From a virus: 24,126 nucleotides of DNA. The notes beneath the pieces were generated by a model. That model worked only from the letters and a program-made list of their open reading frames with translations, did no database searches and had not been told where the DNA came from. Location: the IMG/VR virus record IMGVR_UViG_3300037285_000172, positions 1-24,126 of that record; one strand, 5' to 3'. Positions 12,942-20,277 of the stretch are shown one piece after another (the first letter of the stretch is position 1; each line of letters opens with the position of its first letter). The position numbers and the translations under genes are program-made.

Positions 12942-14036
12942 ATGAATACAATATGGGTAGTACCTATCGAGCCGCTGTCAAATAGATATACAACTATTTG
13001 GTATGATGACATCCCCAAGATTTTACGGTCAGAAATTGCTGAGGCTGGCAGTGACTTTGTAGTTAAAACTATTGACGGCGAAAGTATTGCTGATCAGACA
13101 ACAACTGGTGCCTTTCTTGATTTTGCACAGACAAATATCTACAAAGGATCACAGGCAGTTACAATCAGCAAGCTGTTTGCTGATGGGATGGTTAAAGACG
13201 GTGACAGATTCCTGGTCACAGATGCATGGAATTTTGTAATCACTCCTATTATCTATATGAGTGAACTGCTGGATATTGACATTGACATCCATGGTATTTG
13301 GGAAGCAGGCGCACACGATCCCACTGACATATTGGGTATGAAGGTGGGCAAAGACTGGGCGTTCAATCAAGAGCGGGCATGGTTTTATGCTTGCAAGAAG
13401 AATTACTTTGCCAGTGAATTCCACAAAGACTTGTTCTTAAAGAACTTGGAAATTCCAGAGAAGGATCATCACTTAGCTGAGAAGTCCGCACACCCAAGCA
13501 TTCATCTTGAGGAAGCATGTACCCCATATCAGCGCAACACTCAGCGTGATAAGACAATCGTATTCACACATCGTTTAAATGCTGACAAGCAGCCTGAGAT
13601 TTTCCGAGACTTGGTAACGCATCTGCCCAAAGACTGGTCACATGTTATTACACAAGATGAATCGCTTTCAAAGGCAGACTATTTTAAAATGCTGGGCAAC
13701 TCCAAGATTGTGTTTAGTTGCTCGTTGCATGAAAACTTTGGCTATGGGCAACTGGAAGGAACAATGTGTGGTGCGCTGCCAGCGGTCCCGGATCGTGCAT
13801 GTTATTCAGAAATGTATCGTCCAGCGTTTACCTATCCCAGCGAATGGACAGAATCATTTGATAAATATGTAGAACATAGAGACCAACTAGTGGCGTATTT
13901 GGTTGATATGATGGATAATTACCAGGCTATTCGTGATGATGAATATCAAGAGCAAGTAACACATATCGGTAGACACCATACATATCCCACTGAAATGGCC
14001 CGAAACATTACACAAAGAAAGAACCATAATGACTAA
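12942..14036 (+). CDS. GT-B glycosyltransferase
   Basis: A 364-residue protein with the GT-B pattern. The C-terminal half has TIVFTHRLNADKQPEIFRDL (start of the nucleotide-binding Rossmann domain) and then NSKIVFSCSLHENFGYGQLE and GTMCGALPAVPDRACYSEMY, the family-4/1-like donor-binding region with its conserved Glu (E-G). The N-terminal half includes the Rossmann-like FLVTDAWNFVITP and an acceptor region. ATG 12921 in the same frame is a possible earlier start, overlapping the previous stop; 12942 begins MNTIWVVPIEPLS, a natural beta-strand start. Its neighbours suggest it moves a GDP-mannose-derived sugar; the acceptor (DNA, capsid or host surface) is unknown. Its end overlaps gmd by 8 bases. 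Confidence 0.8.
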   Translation: MNTIWVVPIEPLSNRYTTIWYDDIPKILRSEIAEAGSDFVVKTIDGESIADQTTTGAFLDFAQTNIYKGSQAVTISKLFADGMVKDGDRFLVTDAWNFVITPIIYMSELLDIDIDIHGIWEAGAHDPTDILGMKVGKDWAFNQERAWFYACKKNYFASEFHKDLFLKNLEIPEKDHHLAEKSAHPSIHLEEACTPYQRNTQRDKTIVFTHRLNADKQPEIFRDLVTHLPKDWSHVITQDESLSKADYFKMLGNSKIVFSCSLHENFGYGQLEGTMCGALPAVPDRACYSEMYRPAFTYPSEWTESFDKYVEHRDQLVAYLVDMMDNYQAIRDDEYQEQVTHIGRHHTYPTEMARNITQRKNHND

Positions 14037-15039
14037 AACCGCATTTATAACCGGGATCACCGGGCAAGACGGATCTTATCTAACAGAACTATTGTTGGAG
14101 AAAGGTTACAATGTACACGGACTGATCCGTCGTTCAGCAACAGCAAGTGACCAAAATATCAGTCACTTGCTGGGCCACGAACGTCTTAACCTACACTATG
14201 GTGGATTGACTGACGCACTGTCAATCTATCAGGTATTGAAGATTGCTCGTCCAGATGAAATTTACAACTTGGCAGCACAGAGTGATGTAAAGATTTCCTT
14301 TGATACACCAGTTGAGACTGCTGATATCAACGCCCTCGGCACAATGCGTATTTTAGAAGCCATGAAGCAATTGGATATGATGGGTACTACAAAGTTCTAT
14401 CAAGCATCTACATCTGAGCTTTATGGTGCAGTTAAAGAGATTCCACAAACAGAAACCACACCATTCCATCCGCGCAGCCCATATGGTGTAAGCAAATTAT
14501 ATGCTTATTGGGGTCTACTCAACTACAAAGAGTCATACAACTTGTTTGGATGTAATGGTATTTTGTTTAACCATGAATCGCCACGTCGCGGAACAAACTT
14601 TGTAACACGCAAGATTACGTCACAAATTGGTGAACTCATGCGTGGTGAACGCACTGAAATTGAACTGGGCAACATTGACTCGCGTCGCGATTGGGGCCAT
14701 GCCAAGGATTATGTCCGTGGAATGTGGCAAATGATGCAGCATGATACACCTGATGATTATGTACTGGCCACAGGCGAAACACGCACCATCCGTGAATTTG
14801 TGGAATCAGCATTTAAACATGTTGATGTCAACATATCATGGGATGGCAGTGGCTTACAGGAAGTGGGCATTGTCGGCGGCAGAAAGACTATTAAAATTAA
14901 CCCAGCATATTACAGGCCAGCAGAAGTTGACTTGTTGATTGGCTGCCCTACAAAAGCAGAAACTGTATTAGGCTGGGAGCGTGAATTTACATTCGACCAG
15001 CTTGTAGCTGATATGATGCAAAACGACTTAACAAAATAA
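14029..15039 (+). CDS. gmd: GDP-mannose 4,6-dehydratase
   Basis: A 336-residue extended short-chain dehydrogenase. GITGQDGSYL (from residue 9) is the NAD(P)-binding loop with the Gmd-specific QDGSY; LIRRSAT binds the nucleotide; STSELYG (Thr128 region) and SPYGVSKLYAYW (Tyr152, Lys156) are the catalytic motifs; NHESPRRG and FVTRKITSQI are Gmd-specific substrate-binding segments. The enzyme turns GDP-mannose into GDP-4-keto-6-deoxymannose, the precursor of GDP-fucose, GDP-rhamnose and GDP-perosamine; no later reductase or aminotransferase is seen in the window. ATG overlaps the glycosyltransferase stop (ATGACTAA), indicating coupling. Length is within the family range. Confidence 0.95.
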   Translation: MTKTAFITGITGQDGSYLTELLLEKGYNVHGLIRRSATASDQNISHLLGHERLNLHYGGLTDALSIYQVLKIARPDEIYNLAAQSDVKISFDTPVETADINALGTMRILEAMKQLDMMGTTKFYQASTSELYGAVKEIPQTETTPFHPRSPYGVSKLYAYWGLLNYKESYNLFGCNGILFNHESPRRGTNFVTRKITSQIGELMRGERTEIELGNIDSRRDWGHAKDYVRGMWQMMQHDTPDDYVLATGETRTIREFVESAFKHVDVNISWDGSGLQEVGIVGGRKTIKINPAYYRPAEVDLLIGCPTKAETVLGWEREFTFDQLVADMMQNDLTK

Positions 15040-15052
15040 ACAAGGAATATAC

Positions 15053-15733
15053 ATGACAACCTCAAAAACTATCCACGATCGCCTTATTGAAGCCGGTCAC
15101 CGATTCCACTCAAATGATAACATTGCTGATTATATTGAAGCTGGTGAGTTAGAACTACTACAAGCAGAAGTTGAAGCACAAATGCAAGGCGTTTTGGAGG
15201 CGTTGGTTATTGATACTAAAAATGACCACAACACACACGAAACAGCAAAACGTGTGGCCAAGATGTTTGTACGCGAGACATTTGGTGGACGTTATACACA
15301 GCCGCCAGTCGTCACAGCGTTCCCCAACGCAGCCCTGTACGATCAAGTATACATTACTGGTCCTATTACAATTCGATCTACATGCGCACACCATATGGCA
15401 GCAATTAAAGGAAAATGTTGGGTTGGAATCTTCCCAGGTGACGAAGTAGTTGGACTAAGTAAGTTCAATAGGATAGTGGATTGGGTCGCATCCCGTCCCC
15501 AAATTCAAGAAGAAATGACAACAGAAATTGCTGATGAAATTGAGAAAATGACTAAAGCAAAAGGGGTTGCCATTGTATTGAAGGCTGAGCACCAGTGTAT
15601 GACCATGCGAGGAGTCAAAGAACATGATTCCGATATGACGACCTCTATTATGCGAGGTCTCTTCCGAACTGATCCACAATTGAAGAATGAGTTTCTTCAA
15701 TTGTTGGCTGGTATGAAGGGATTTAACGGTTAA
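15053..15733 (+). CDS. folE: GTP cyclohydrolase I
   Basis: A 226-residue FolE. It has the three zinc ligands: Cys111 and His114 in STCAHHMAAIKG (His113 beside them is the catalytic one) and Cys182 in EHQCMTMRGV. The conserved helix GLSKFNRIVDWVASRPQIQE and the C-terminal HDSDMTTSIMRGLF follow. One change is CAHH in place of the usual CEHH. FolE makes 7,8-dihydroneopterin triphosphate, the first intermediate of both folate and queuosine-type 7-deazaguanines; with QueE and DpdA here the latter is more likely. CAAGGA precedes the ATG. The 3' end overlaps the convergent pseudogene on the minus strand by 11 bases. Confidence 0.95.
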   Translation: MTTSKTIHDRLIEAGHRFHSNDNIADYIEAGELELLQAEVEAQMQGVLEALVIDTKNDHNTHETAKRVAKMFVRETFGGRYTQPPVVTAFPNAALYDQVYITGPITIRSTCAHHMAAIKGKCWVGIFPGDEVVGLSKFNRIVDWVASRPQIQEEMTTEIADEIEKMTKAKGVAIVLKAEHQCMTMRGVKEHDSDMTTSIMRGLFRTDPQLKNEFLQLLAGMKGFNG

Positions 15734-16451
15734 ACGACTTATAGTCATTTTCACATATTGTAATTAACTCGAACCCTGCATCTAAAATTTGTTGTTCCCG
15801 TTGCAGGGTTCAAGTATATAATTCGCCATATGTTTTATTAATCATCGGATGCTTGTCTTCTGCATTAAATAGTTTGGGATTACCGTGCCAGAAGTCACCA
15901 TTAAATAAAAACGCTGTATTTGACACTGGATTATACCCGTCAAAAATATGCTTCGTTTGTCCTATTCTTACTATGTGCTGTCTTACTGGTACATCTAATA
16001 AATCCAACCACTCTTTTTCTGGTTTAGATATGCGCATAGATACTTTGGAACATGACGGACACCCACTACCCATCATGTGTAATTTGGCAGTAGTTTCAAA
16101 CTCACCATGAGTACTGCATGTTGGAATTACAGGCGCATCTATATGCGTATATATAAAATTAGAATATGTATATAACATGCCATGAACTTTAATGAAATCT
16201 AGCAGCCGTTCTTCCGTAGACTTTCTTTTACTGTTGCCAGTTTTAATACCACGTTGTTCGTTCGCACAAGTAGGACATCCTCTCCCGTAACGATGGTCAT
16301 TGGCCCGTTGTTGAAACATGCCATGTGTGATACATATAATTTGAACATGCTGGTGGGCGCTTATATAATTTGTTCTACTATAATCATATAAATTATTATG
16401 GACGATAGACGCAATGGCTGCCCATTTCTTGGTTGTTAGCTTTTTAGACAT
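15723..16451 (-). pseudogene. DUF723/Vsr-like homing endonuclease interrupted by an in-frame UGA
   Basis: Read on the minus strand from ATG 16451 (GGAGAAC upstream), 213 codons reach a TGA at 15812-15810. Two zinc-ribbon repeats (YDYS...ICITHG...GCPTC, then CSTHGEF...GSGCPSC) are followed by a Vsr/EDxHD-type nuclease region (FDGYNPVSNTAFLFNGDFWH and HPMINKTYGELYT). In the same frame after the TGA, 28 more codons (TLQREQQILDAGFELITIC and on) give the C-terminal helix and strand expected after 'GELYxxT', ending in TAA at 15723. The gene therefore carries an opal nonsense codon in its last eighth. It is probably a decayed homing endonuclease; UGA readthrough is possible. It is the only minus-strand gene in the window, inserted between folE and the next operon. 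Confidence 0.75.
15771..15811. repeat. 10-bp inverted repeat overlapping the UGA of the endonuclease
   Basis: GAACCCTGCA (15771-15780) and TGCAGGGTTC (15802-15811) are perfect inverted copies around a 21-base loop. On the minus strand the stem begins inside the interrupting UGA codon. With no U-run it is not a clear terminator, but it is the only structured element between the convergent folE and endonuclease genes. Confidence 0.5.
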
Positions 16452-16462
16452 AATGTTCTCCA

Positions 16463-16470
16463 GATAAATA
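16463..16470 (+). promoter_or_regulatory. possible T4-type late promoter (GATAAATA)
   Basis: GATAAATA with one mismatch to TATAAATA, in the 129-base gap between the divergent endonuclease and the next + strand gene. The gap otherwise holds the endonuclease's ribosome site (minus strand, GGAGAAC) and an AAGGA site at 16569-16573 for the gene at 16581. Confidence 0.3.
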
Positions 16471-16580
16471 GTATGTGGGACAGCCTTGAAACTTCCAGAC
16501 TGGGTTTTGAAATGTTTCTACCATTTCAATTACCACAGCTATTTATTTAATACTTACCATAAACACATAAGGATAAACAA

Positions 16581-17036
16581 ATGACTATGGGTGACCCAGC
16601 AGACATCATTACCGCAGCGGGTGTAACCGCTGCGATTACAACTGCCTCGATACAGCAACACATCACTGGCTTCAACTCTAACACAATGAGCAACGGTGGT
16701 TATGTAAACAACCAGCCATGGTTTAATGATGACTATCAAATTGTTCCCCATGAACAATATCCTGTTACATTCGTCACTGGTGTGCGGATAGGTAGTGATG
16801 CTGAGTTATTAGAAGATCGTTTGAGCAGGATTGAAAAGGCAATTGGTATATCCACACGTTACCCAGATCTTGAATCCAAATATCCAGATCTGCATACCAT
16901 TGGTGAACAAATGGATCGTGTAATAAATCACTATCCTGTACAAACCCCTATATCAATTGGTGGTGATTACACGCAATTGGCTGGAGAATGTATGATAATG
17001 GAAAAATTGAAGGAAAACAATGACACTAACGAATGA
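16581..17036 (+). CDS. hypothetical protein, hydrophobic N-terminus and short coiled coil
   Basis: 151 residues with AAGGA before the ATG. The N-terminal 25 residues (DIITAAGVTAAITTASIQQH) are Ala/Thr/Ile-rich and could be a membrane-associated or amphipathic segment. ELLEDRLSRIEKAIGI (about 75-90) is a short coiled coil of a type frequent in T4-like phage small proteins. YPDLESKYPDL contains a near-repeat of YPDL. No enzyme motif. It overlaps the next small gene by 17 bases. Confidence 0.65.
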   Translation: MTMGDPADIITAAGVTAAITTASIQQHITGFNSNTMSNGGYVNNQPWFNDDYQIVPHEQYPVTFVTGVRIGSDAELLEDRLSRIEKAIGISTRYPDLESKYPDLHTIGEQMDRVINHYPVQTPISIGGDYTQLAGECMIMEKLKENNDTNE

Positions 17037-17190
17037 ACAACTTCTTAAAAAGAACGCAGACCTTGATGCACAACTAGTGGAATTAACAGGTATCTTGGAA
17101 AAGATGATCTGTAAAATGGATTCAATTGAATCAGAATTAGTTGAAATGCGCAGGCTAATGGCCGCAGACTTTAACAAAGATAAATCATAA
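17020..17190 (+). CDS. small coiled-coil protein (56 aa)
   Basis: A short frame from ATG 17020 with AGGA at 17011-17014. It is almost wholly heptad-like: LLKKNADLDAQLVELTGILE, then MICKMDSIESELVEMRRLM. It probably forms a helical dimer or trimer. It starts inside the previous gene and its TAA overlaps the next ATG (TAATG), so it is part of a coupled chain that ends in peptide deformylase. No known family. Confidence 0.65.
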   Translation: MTLTNEQLLKKNADLDAQLVELTGILEKMICKMDSIESELVEMRRLMAADFNKDKS

Positions 17191-17288
17191 TGTGGTATTT
17201 TCCTGAGTTTACATATTTTACCATAGCATTACTCGCCGCAGAACAAACACGATACAGTAATAATAACACTATTGGAACTTCAAAATGA
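17190..17288 (+). CDS. tiny hydrophobic protein (32 aa)
   Basis: ATG 17190 overlaps the previous stop (TAATG) and its TGA overlaps the deformylase ATG (ATGA), so the frame fills exactly the space between two genes. FPEFTYFTIALLAAEQ (residues 4-19) could be one short membrane-spanning or membrane-lying helix. No Shine-Dalgarno of its own; translation would rely on coupling. Supported mainly by its exact fit in the gene chain. Confidence 0.5.
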   Translation: MWYFPEFTYFTIALLAAEQTRYSNNNTIGTSK

Positions 17289-17815
17289 TCGACATGCAAA
17301 AACATCAATTAATTTATGCGCCTCATATAGCTCTTGACACCGCAGTGAAAGAATTTGTCGGCGATCATGTTGAACGTCAAGCTGTTAGCCAGCATATGCA
17401 GACATTATGTCAGCATCACAAAGGGTTGGGCCTTGCTGCTAATCAAATTGATATGGATGCCGCAGTATTTGTCACCCACATTCAAGGTGACATGGTAACA
17501 ATGTTCAACCCCATGGTCTTGGAAGTAAGCGATGACAATGTGCTAATGAGCGAAGGATGTTTGAGCGATCCTGGGTTGTATTTAAAAATCAAACGTCCAG
17601 ATATGATTTTAGCCAGCTGGGAAGATGAACTGGGTTCGCGCACCCAAGCACAGTTGTATGGTATGGACTGCCGCACCTTCTTACATGAAATGGATCACCT
17701 ATCTGGGGTGATGTTCAGTGACAGGGCAGGCGCAACCAAACTTAAAATGGCGCGGGCCAAACAAGCCAAACTAATGAGCCGGGCGGCAGACCGTATTATT
17801 CAATCAATGAAGTAA
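17285..17815 (+). CDS. def: peptide deformylase
   Basis: A 176-residue zinc/iron metalloprotease that removes formyl groups from nascent proteins. All three family motifs are intact: GLGLAANQ (47-54), EGCLS (90-94) with the metal Cys92, and HEMDH (134-138) with the two metal histidines and catalytic Glu135. The C-terminal helix after HLSG is short and basic. Phage deformylases are well known in marine T4-like phages, where they may help process phage-made or host membrane proteins during takeover. The start overlaps the preceding mini-gene by ATGA. Confidence 0.95.
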   Translation: MIDMQKHQLIYAPHIALDTAVKEFVGDHVERQAVSQHMQTLCQHHKGLGLAANQIDMDAAVFVTHIQGDMVTMFNPMVLEVSDDNVLMSEGCLSDPGLYLKIKRPDMILASWEDELGSRTQAQLYGMDCRTFLHEMDHLSGVMFSDRAGATKLKMARAKQAKLMSRAADRIIQSMK

Positions 17816-17844
17816 TTGCATTGTGCTGTCAACTGTGCTACAAT
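17816..17844 (+). promoter_or_regulatory. sigma70-like promoter, TTGCAT-17-TACAAT
   Basis: TTGCAT (17816-17821), 17-base spacer ending in TGC (extended -10), TACAAT (17839-17844), immediately after the def stop codon. The -35 is weaker than in the other copies. Confidence 0.55.
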
Positions 17845-17848
17845 GAGT

Positions 17849-17856
17849 TATAAATA
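17849..17856 (+). promoter_or_regulatory. T4-type late promoter, perfect TATAAATA
   Basis: An exact match to the T4 late consensus TATAAATA, 5 bases after the sigma70-like -10 box and 18 bases before ATG 17874. The gene following could thus be read both early and late. Confidence 0.55.
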
Positions 17857-17873
17857 ACATAATGGATATGAAC

Positions 17874-18158
17874 ATGACTAATCAAGAGCAACAATGCCAC
17901 TTCTGGCACAAGGCCGATCGACCAAACTCAATTTTCGCACAGCCTGAAAACTACGTCCAAAACATTGAAGACGGTATCGTATTTGCTGAATTTCAAGCCG
18001 CACTTGCGGTGGCTCTTTCTTCAGTATATGGCTTTGAACGCGACAGCTTTGAAATTGTAGATGCACATGTTGCTGAAGATCAAGCAGGTCTTGAAGCAGA
18101 AATCATCTTCACAGAAGAAGGTGTTATTATGGCCAAGCTACGTGACATGATTACATAA
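17874..18158 (+). CDS. hypothetical protein
   Basis: 94 residues from ATG 17874 (GGA 9 bases upstream); an in-frame ATG at 17862 lies at or before the predicted late transcription start. The sequence is acidic. CHFWHKADRPNSIFAQPENY near the start and VAVALSSVYGFERDSFEIVD in the middle suggest a small alpha/beta protein. No family recognised. It is followed by 54 bases and then the orphan first ten codons of queE. Confidence 0.65.
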   Translation: MTNQEQQCHFWHKADRPNSIFAQPENYVQNIEDGIVFAEFQAALAVALSSVYGFERDSFEIVDAHVAEDQAGLEAEIIFTEEGVIMAKLRDMIT

Positions 18159-18212
18159 CCCATAAAAAACAAGCCCATGCAAAATGGCAACAGTATATTA
18201 AAAGGATGATAC

Positions 18213-18245
18213 ATGTTTGGAACAAACGAAATAGTCGGAAAATAA
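18213..18245 (+). pseudogene. orphan first ten codons of queE
   Basis: ATG 18213 begins MFGTNEIVGK and then stops with TAA. The same ten residues begin the complete queE at 19065. The two 30-base segments differ at six positions, all silent third positions. AAAAGGATG upstream is a good ribosome site, so this is likely the original queE start, cut off when the GIY-YIG gene inserted. Confidence 0.8.
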
Positions 18246-18254
18246 TACCGCCTG

Positions 18255-18262
18255 CATAAATA
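18255..18262 (+). promoter_or_regulatory. possible T4-type late promoter (CATAAATA)
   Basis: CATAAATA differs from TATAAATA at the first base and lies 15 bases before the GIY-YIG ATG, with AGGAG (18268-18272) between. T4 homing endonuclease genes are often expressed from late promoters. Confidence 0.45.
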
Positions 18263-18277
18263 CATGTAGGAGATATC

Positions 18278-19081
18278 ATGATACATACGGTTTATAAAAC
18301 AACAAACTTAATAAACGGCAAATATTACATTGGGAAACATTCTACTGAAAACATAAATGATAATTATTTAGGGTCAGGTATTGCACTGCTTAAAGCAATA
18401 TCTAAGTATGGTAGAGATAAGTTCGTTAAACAAATATTATTTCAGTATACTGACGAAGCTGCGGCCTACGCAACTGAACATAAATTAATAATAGAAGCAG
18501 ATATGGTGAACGATCCGCAAAGTTATAATTTATGCTATGGTGGACTTGGATTCTGGCAAGGATCAACACACACTATTGAAACTCGAAAAAAAATATCAGA
18601 AGGCAATAAAGGCAAGGTACGCTCAGACACTGCCAAGATTAAATATAGCACAGCCAAACGCGGCATACCTAAAAGTGCAGATCACAAACAAAAACTAAGT
18701 GATATAAACACTGGTAAAATACATACACAGGAAACTAAAGATAAAATATCAGCAGCAAATACTGGACGGACACTTACACAAGCCACCAAAGATAAAATAT
18801 CAGCATCTAACAAAGGTCGTCCAAGCAACAGATTGGGCACAACCTGTTCTAATGAAACTAAAGCACGGATGTCGGCGGCACAAAAAGGTCGAATAGTGTC
18901 TACAGACGCCCGTGCAAAATTGAGCGTGGCTAACACTGGTGAAAATAATCCTAATTTTGGTACAATGTGGATTACAAATGAAGAAGAGAATATGAAAATT
19001 AAAAAGACAGACGTTATCCCGGATGGATGGCGAAGAGGACGAATATTTAAGAAGGGATACAACCATGTTCGGAACAAATGA
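18278..19081 (+). CDS. GIY-YIG homing endonuclease inserted at queE
   Basis: 267 residues. The N-terminal nuclease domain has VYKTTNLINGKYYIGKH (GIY...YIG equivalents at about residues 5-21) and the later conserved NDNYLGSG and EHKLI segments. From about residue 95 to 200 it has NUMOD3-like DNA-binding repeats of the form T-x-x-K-I-S-x-x-N-x-G. The C-terminal FGTMWITNEEENMKI and PDGWRRGR are typical of Seg-type phage endonucleases. AGGAG precedes the ATG. It lies between the orphan queE start and the full queE; its last codons overlap the new queE start in another frame, so its stop TGA falls inside queE codons 5-6. Confidence 0.9.
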   Translation: MIHTVYKTTNLINGKYYIGKHSTENINDNYLGSGIALLKAISKYGRDKFVKQILFQYTDEAAAYATEHKLIIEADMVNDPQSYNLCYGGLGFWQGSTHTIETRKKISEGNKGKVRSDTAKIKYSTAKRGIPKSADHKQKLSDINTGKIHTQETKDKISAANTGRTLTQATKDKISASNKGRPSNRLGTTCSNETKARMSAAQKGRIVSTDARAKLSVANTGENNPNFGTMWITNEEENMKIKKTDVIPDGWRRGRIFKKGYNHVRNK

Positions 19082-19988
19082 AATTGTGGGCAAGCGTTTT
19101 TTCAAAGACGCAGAAAAAGATCAGATGCTGGTAACATCTATGTTTATGACACTACAGGGTGAAGGCCCTTTTAGAGGGGAGCCTGCGTTTTTTATCCGGC
19201 TGGCAAAGTGCAACTTGGATTGTCAGTTCTGTGACACATTCTTTGACGACGGTGATTGGCTGACTTTTGATGAGATTGAGCAGCGCATTGAGGAAACTAT
19301 TGACCAGTTCTACATTGATAAAAAAATGGATCGACCAGCATGGACAAGACACGCAATAAAAACAACTGATTTGTCTGAAGATTCAGTAGTTGAATATCAG
19401 TTAGGGTCGCCTATGCGCAAACGTATGGTGCTGGTGATGACTGGTGGCGAACCGATGCTGCAAGATAATATCAATCCTTTCCTTGAACGCATGGAACAGG
19501 TGTTTGATAAGTCACAGATTGAGAGCAATGGCACACAGGCAACTGCCATTCCAGAAAGCACAACATTGGTGTGTTCGCCTAAATGCTTGGAAAAGAAAAA
19601 GGTAGCTGTACGGTATTTGAAACCCCGTCCGGAAATTCTAGAGCGGGCAACTTGTTTGAAGTTTGTTATGGAAGCTGACCAGGATTCGCCATACTGTGAT
19701 ATTCCAGATTGGGCACATGAATGGCATGCTGAAACTGGCCGTGCTGTTTTTGTTAGCCCTATGAACGTGTACAACACAGTGCCGTTGGAGAGCAAAAAAT
19801 TCCGTCTCAACAGCAATACAACCAGCTTGAAGCAGCGTAGCGAGATTGACGAAGTGGTGTCATTTTGGGAACCAGAATTGCTGGATATGAAAGCAAATCA
19901 GATTAACCATGAATATGCTGCACAATTTTGTGTGAAGCATGGTTATATCCTAAATTTACAGATTCATCTTTACTGCACTATGGCATGA
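19065..19988 (+). CDS. queE: 7-carboxy-7-deazaguanine synthase (radical SAM)
   Basis: A 307-residue QueE. The radical-SAM cluster motif CX3CX2C is Cys49, Cys53 and Cys56 in AKCNLDCQFCDTFF, preceded by the QueE hallmark TLQGEGPFRGEPAFFIRL. TGGEPMLQ (126-133) binds SAM. The end HGYILNLQIHLY matches the usual 'LQxHKY' end of QueE. It rearranges the QueD product to 7-carboxy-7-deazaguanine, precursor of preQ0. It is longer than typical bacterial QueE because of an insert around residues 60-120. The start ATG has AAGAAGGGA upstream, located in the end of the endonuclease gene. Its TGA overlaps the first mini-ORF of the array (ATGA). Confidence 0.92.
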   Translation: MFGTNEIVGKRFFKDAEKDQMLVTSMFMTLQGEGPFRGEPAFFIRLAKCNLDCQFCDTFFDDGDWLTFDEIEQRIEETIDQFYIDKKMDRPAWTRHAIKTTDLSEDSVVEYQLGSPMRKRMVLVMTGGEPMLQDNINPFLERMEQVFDKSQIESNGTQATAIPESTTLVCSPKCLEKKKVAVRYLKPRPEILERATCLKFVMEADQDSPYCDIPDWAHEWHAETGRAVFVSPMNVYNTVPLESKKFRLNSNTTSLKQRSEIDEVVSFWEPELLDMKANQINHEYAAQFCVKHGYILNLQIHLYCTMA

Positions 19989-20134
19989 TTATCACTGCTA
20001 TCATACCCAGGCCATATGAAGTATCAATTCGGTATGTTATGCCAAATATAATTGCACATGACATTATTGGCTGTTCACCATTTTGCGGACCTAAAGGCAA
20101 GATCGTTGACATGTCAACGAGGTACAAACAATGA
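19985..20134 (+). CDS. MIITAI micro-ORF 1, gp23-like tail
   Basis: 49 residues starting MIITAIIPRPYE; ATG overlaps the queE stop. From residue 16, YVMPNIIAHDIIGCSPFCGP and then KGKIVDMSTRYK resemble the region of T4 major capsid protein gp23 that reads IPNLIAFDICGVQPM followed by G-x-x-F-x-x-R. Conserved points are the P-N-x-I-A-x-D-I-x-G run, GP-x-G and the closing R-Y. This is the gp23 segment around residue 100-130. The capsid likeness is by eye; the function is unknown. Confidence 0.7.
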   Translation: MIITAIIPRPYEVSIRYVMPNIIAHDIIGCSPFCGPKGKIVDMSTRYKQ

Positions 20135-20277
20135 TCATCACTGCTATTGTTCCGTTGGATGGTGTCGAATTATTGAAGCGCCTAGTTGCCAGCAAATCAT
20201 ATACTTTTCGTGAACGATTAGCGTCTTGTAACGTAACCGATGACGAATTTATGAAATACTGGGCGGATGTGTTATGA
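20131..20277 (+). CDS. MIITAI micro-ORF 2
   Basis: 48 residues starting MIITAIVPLDG, with GAGG 9 bases upstream of the ATG and an ATGA overlap with micro-ORF 1. The rest (VELLKRLVASKSYTFRERLA, then VTDDEFMKYWADVL) looks like a small two- or three-helix peptide and does not obviously match gp23. Function unknown. Confidence 0.65.
   Translation: MIITAIVPLDGVELLKRLVASKSYTFRERLASCNVTDDEFMKYWADVL

Noticed and set aside
15771-15800. tRNA T-arm (GGTTCGAGT on the minus strand)
   Set aside because: The flanks do not pair as a T-stem and no acceptor or anticodon arm is present.
15771-15812. Selenocysteine insertion element at the UGA
   Set aside because: The 21-base loop and the residue position (not Cys in this family) do not fit a bacterial SECIS; nonsense mutation is more likely.
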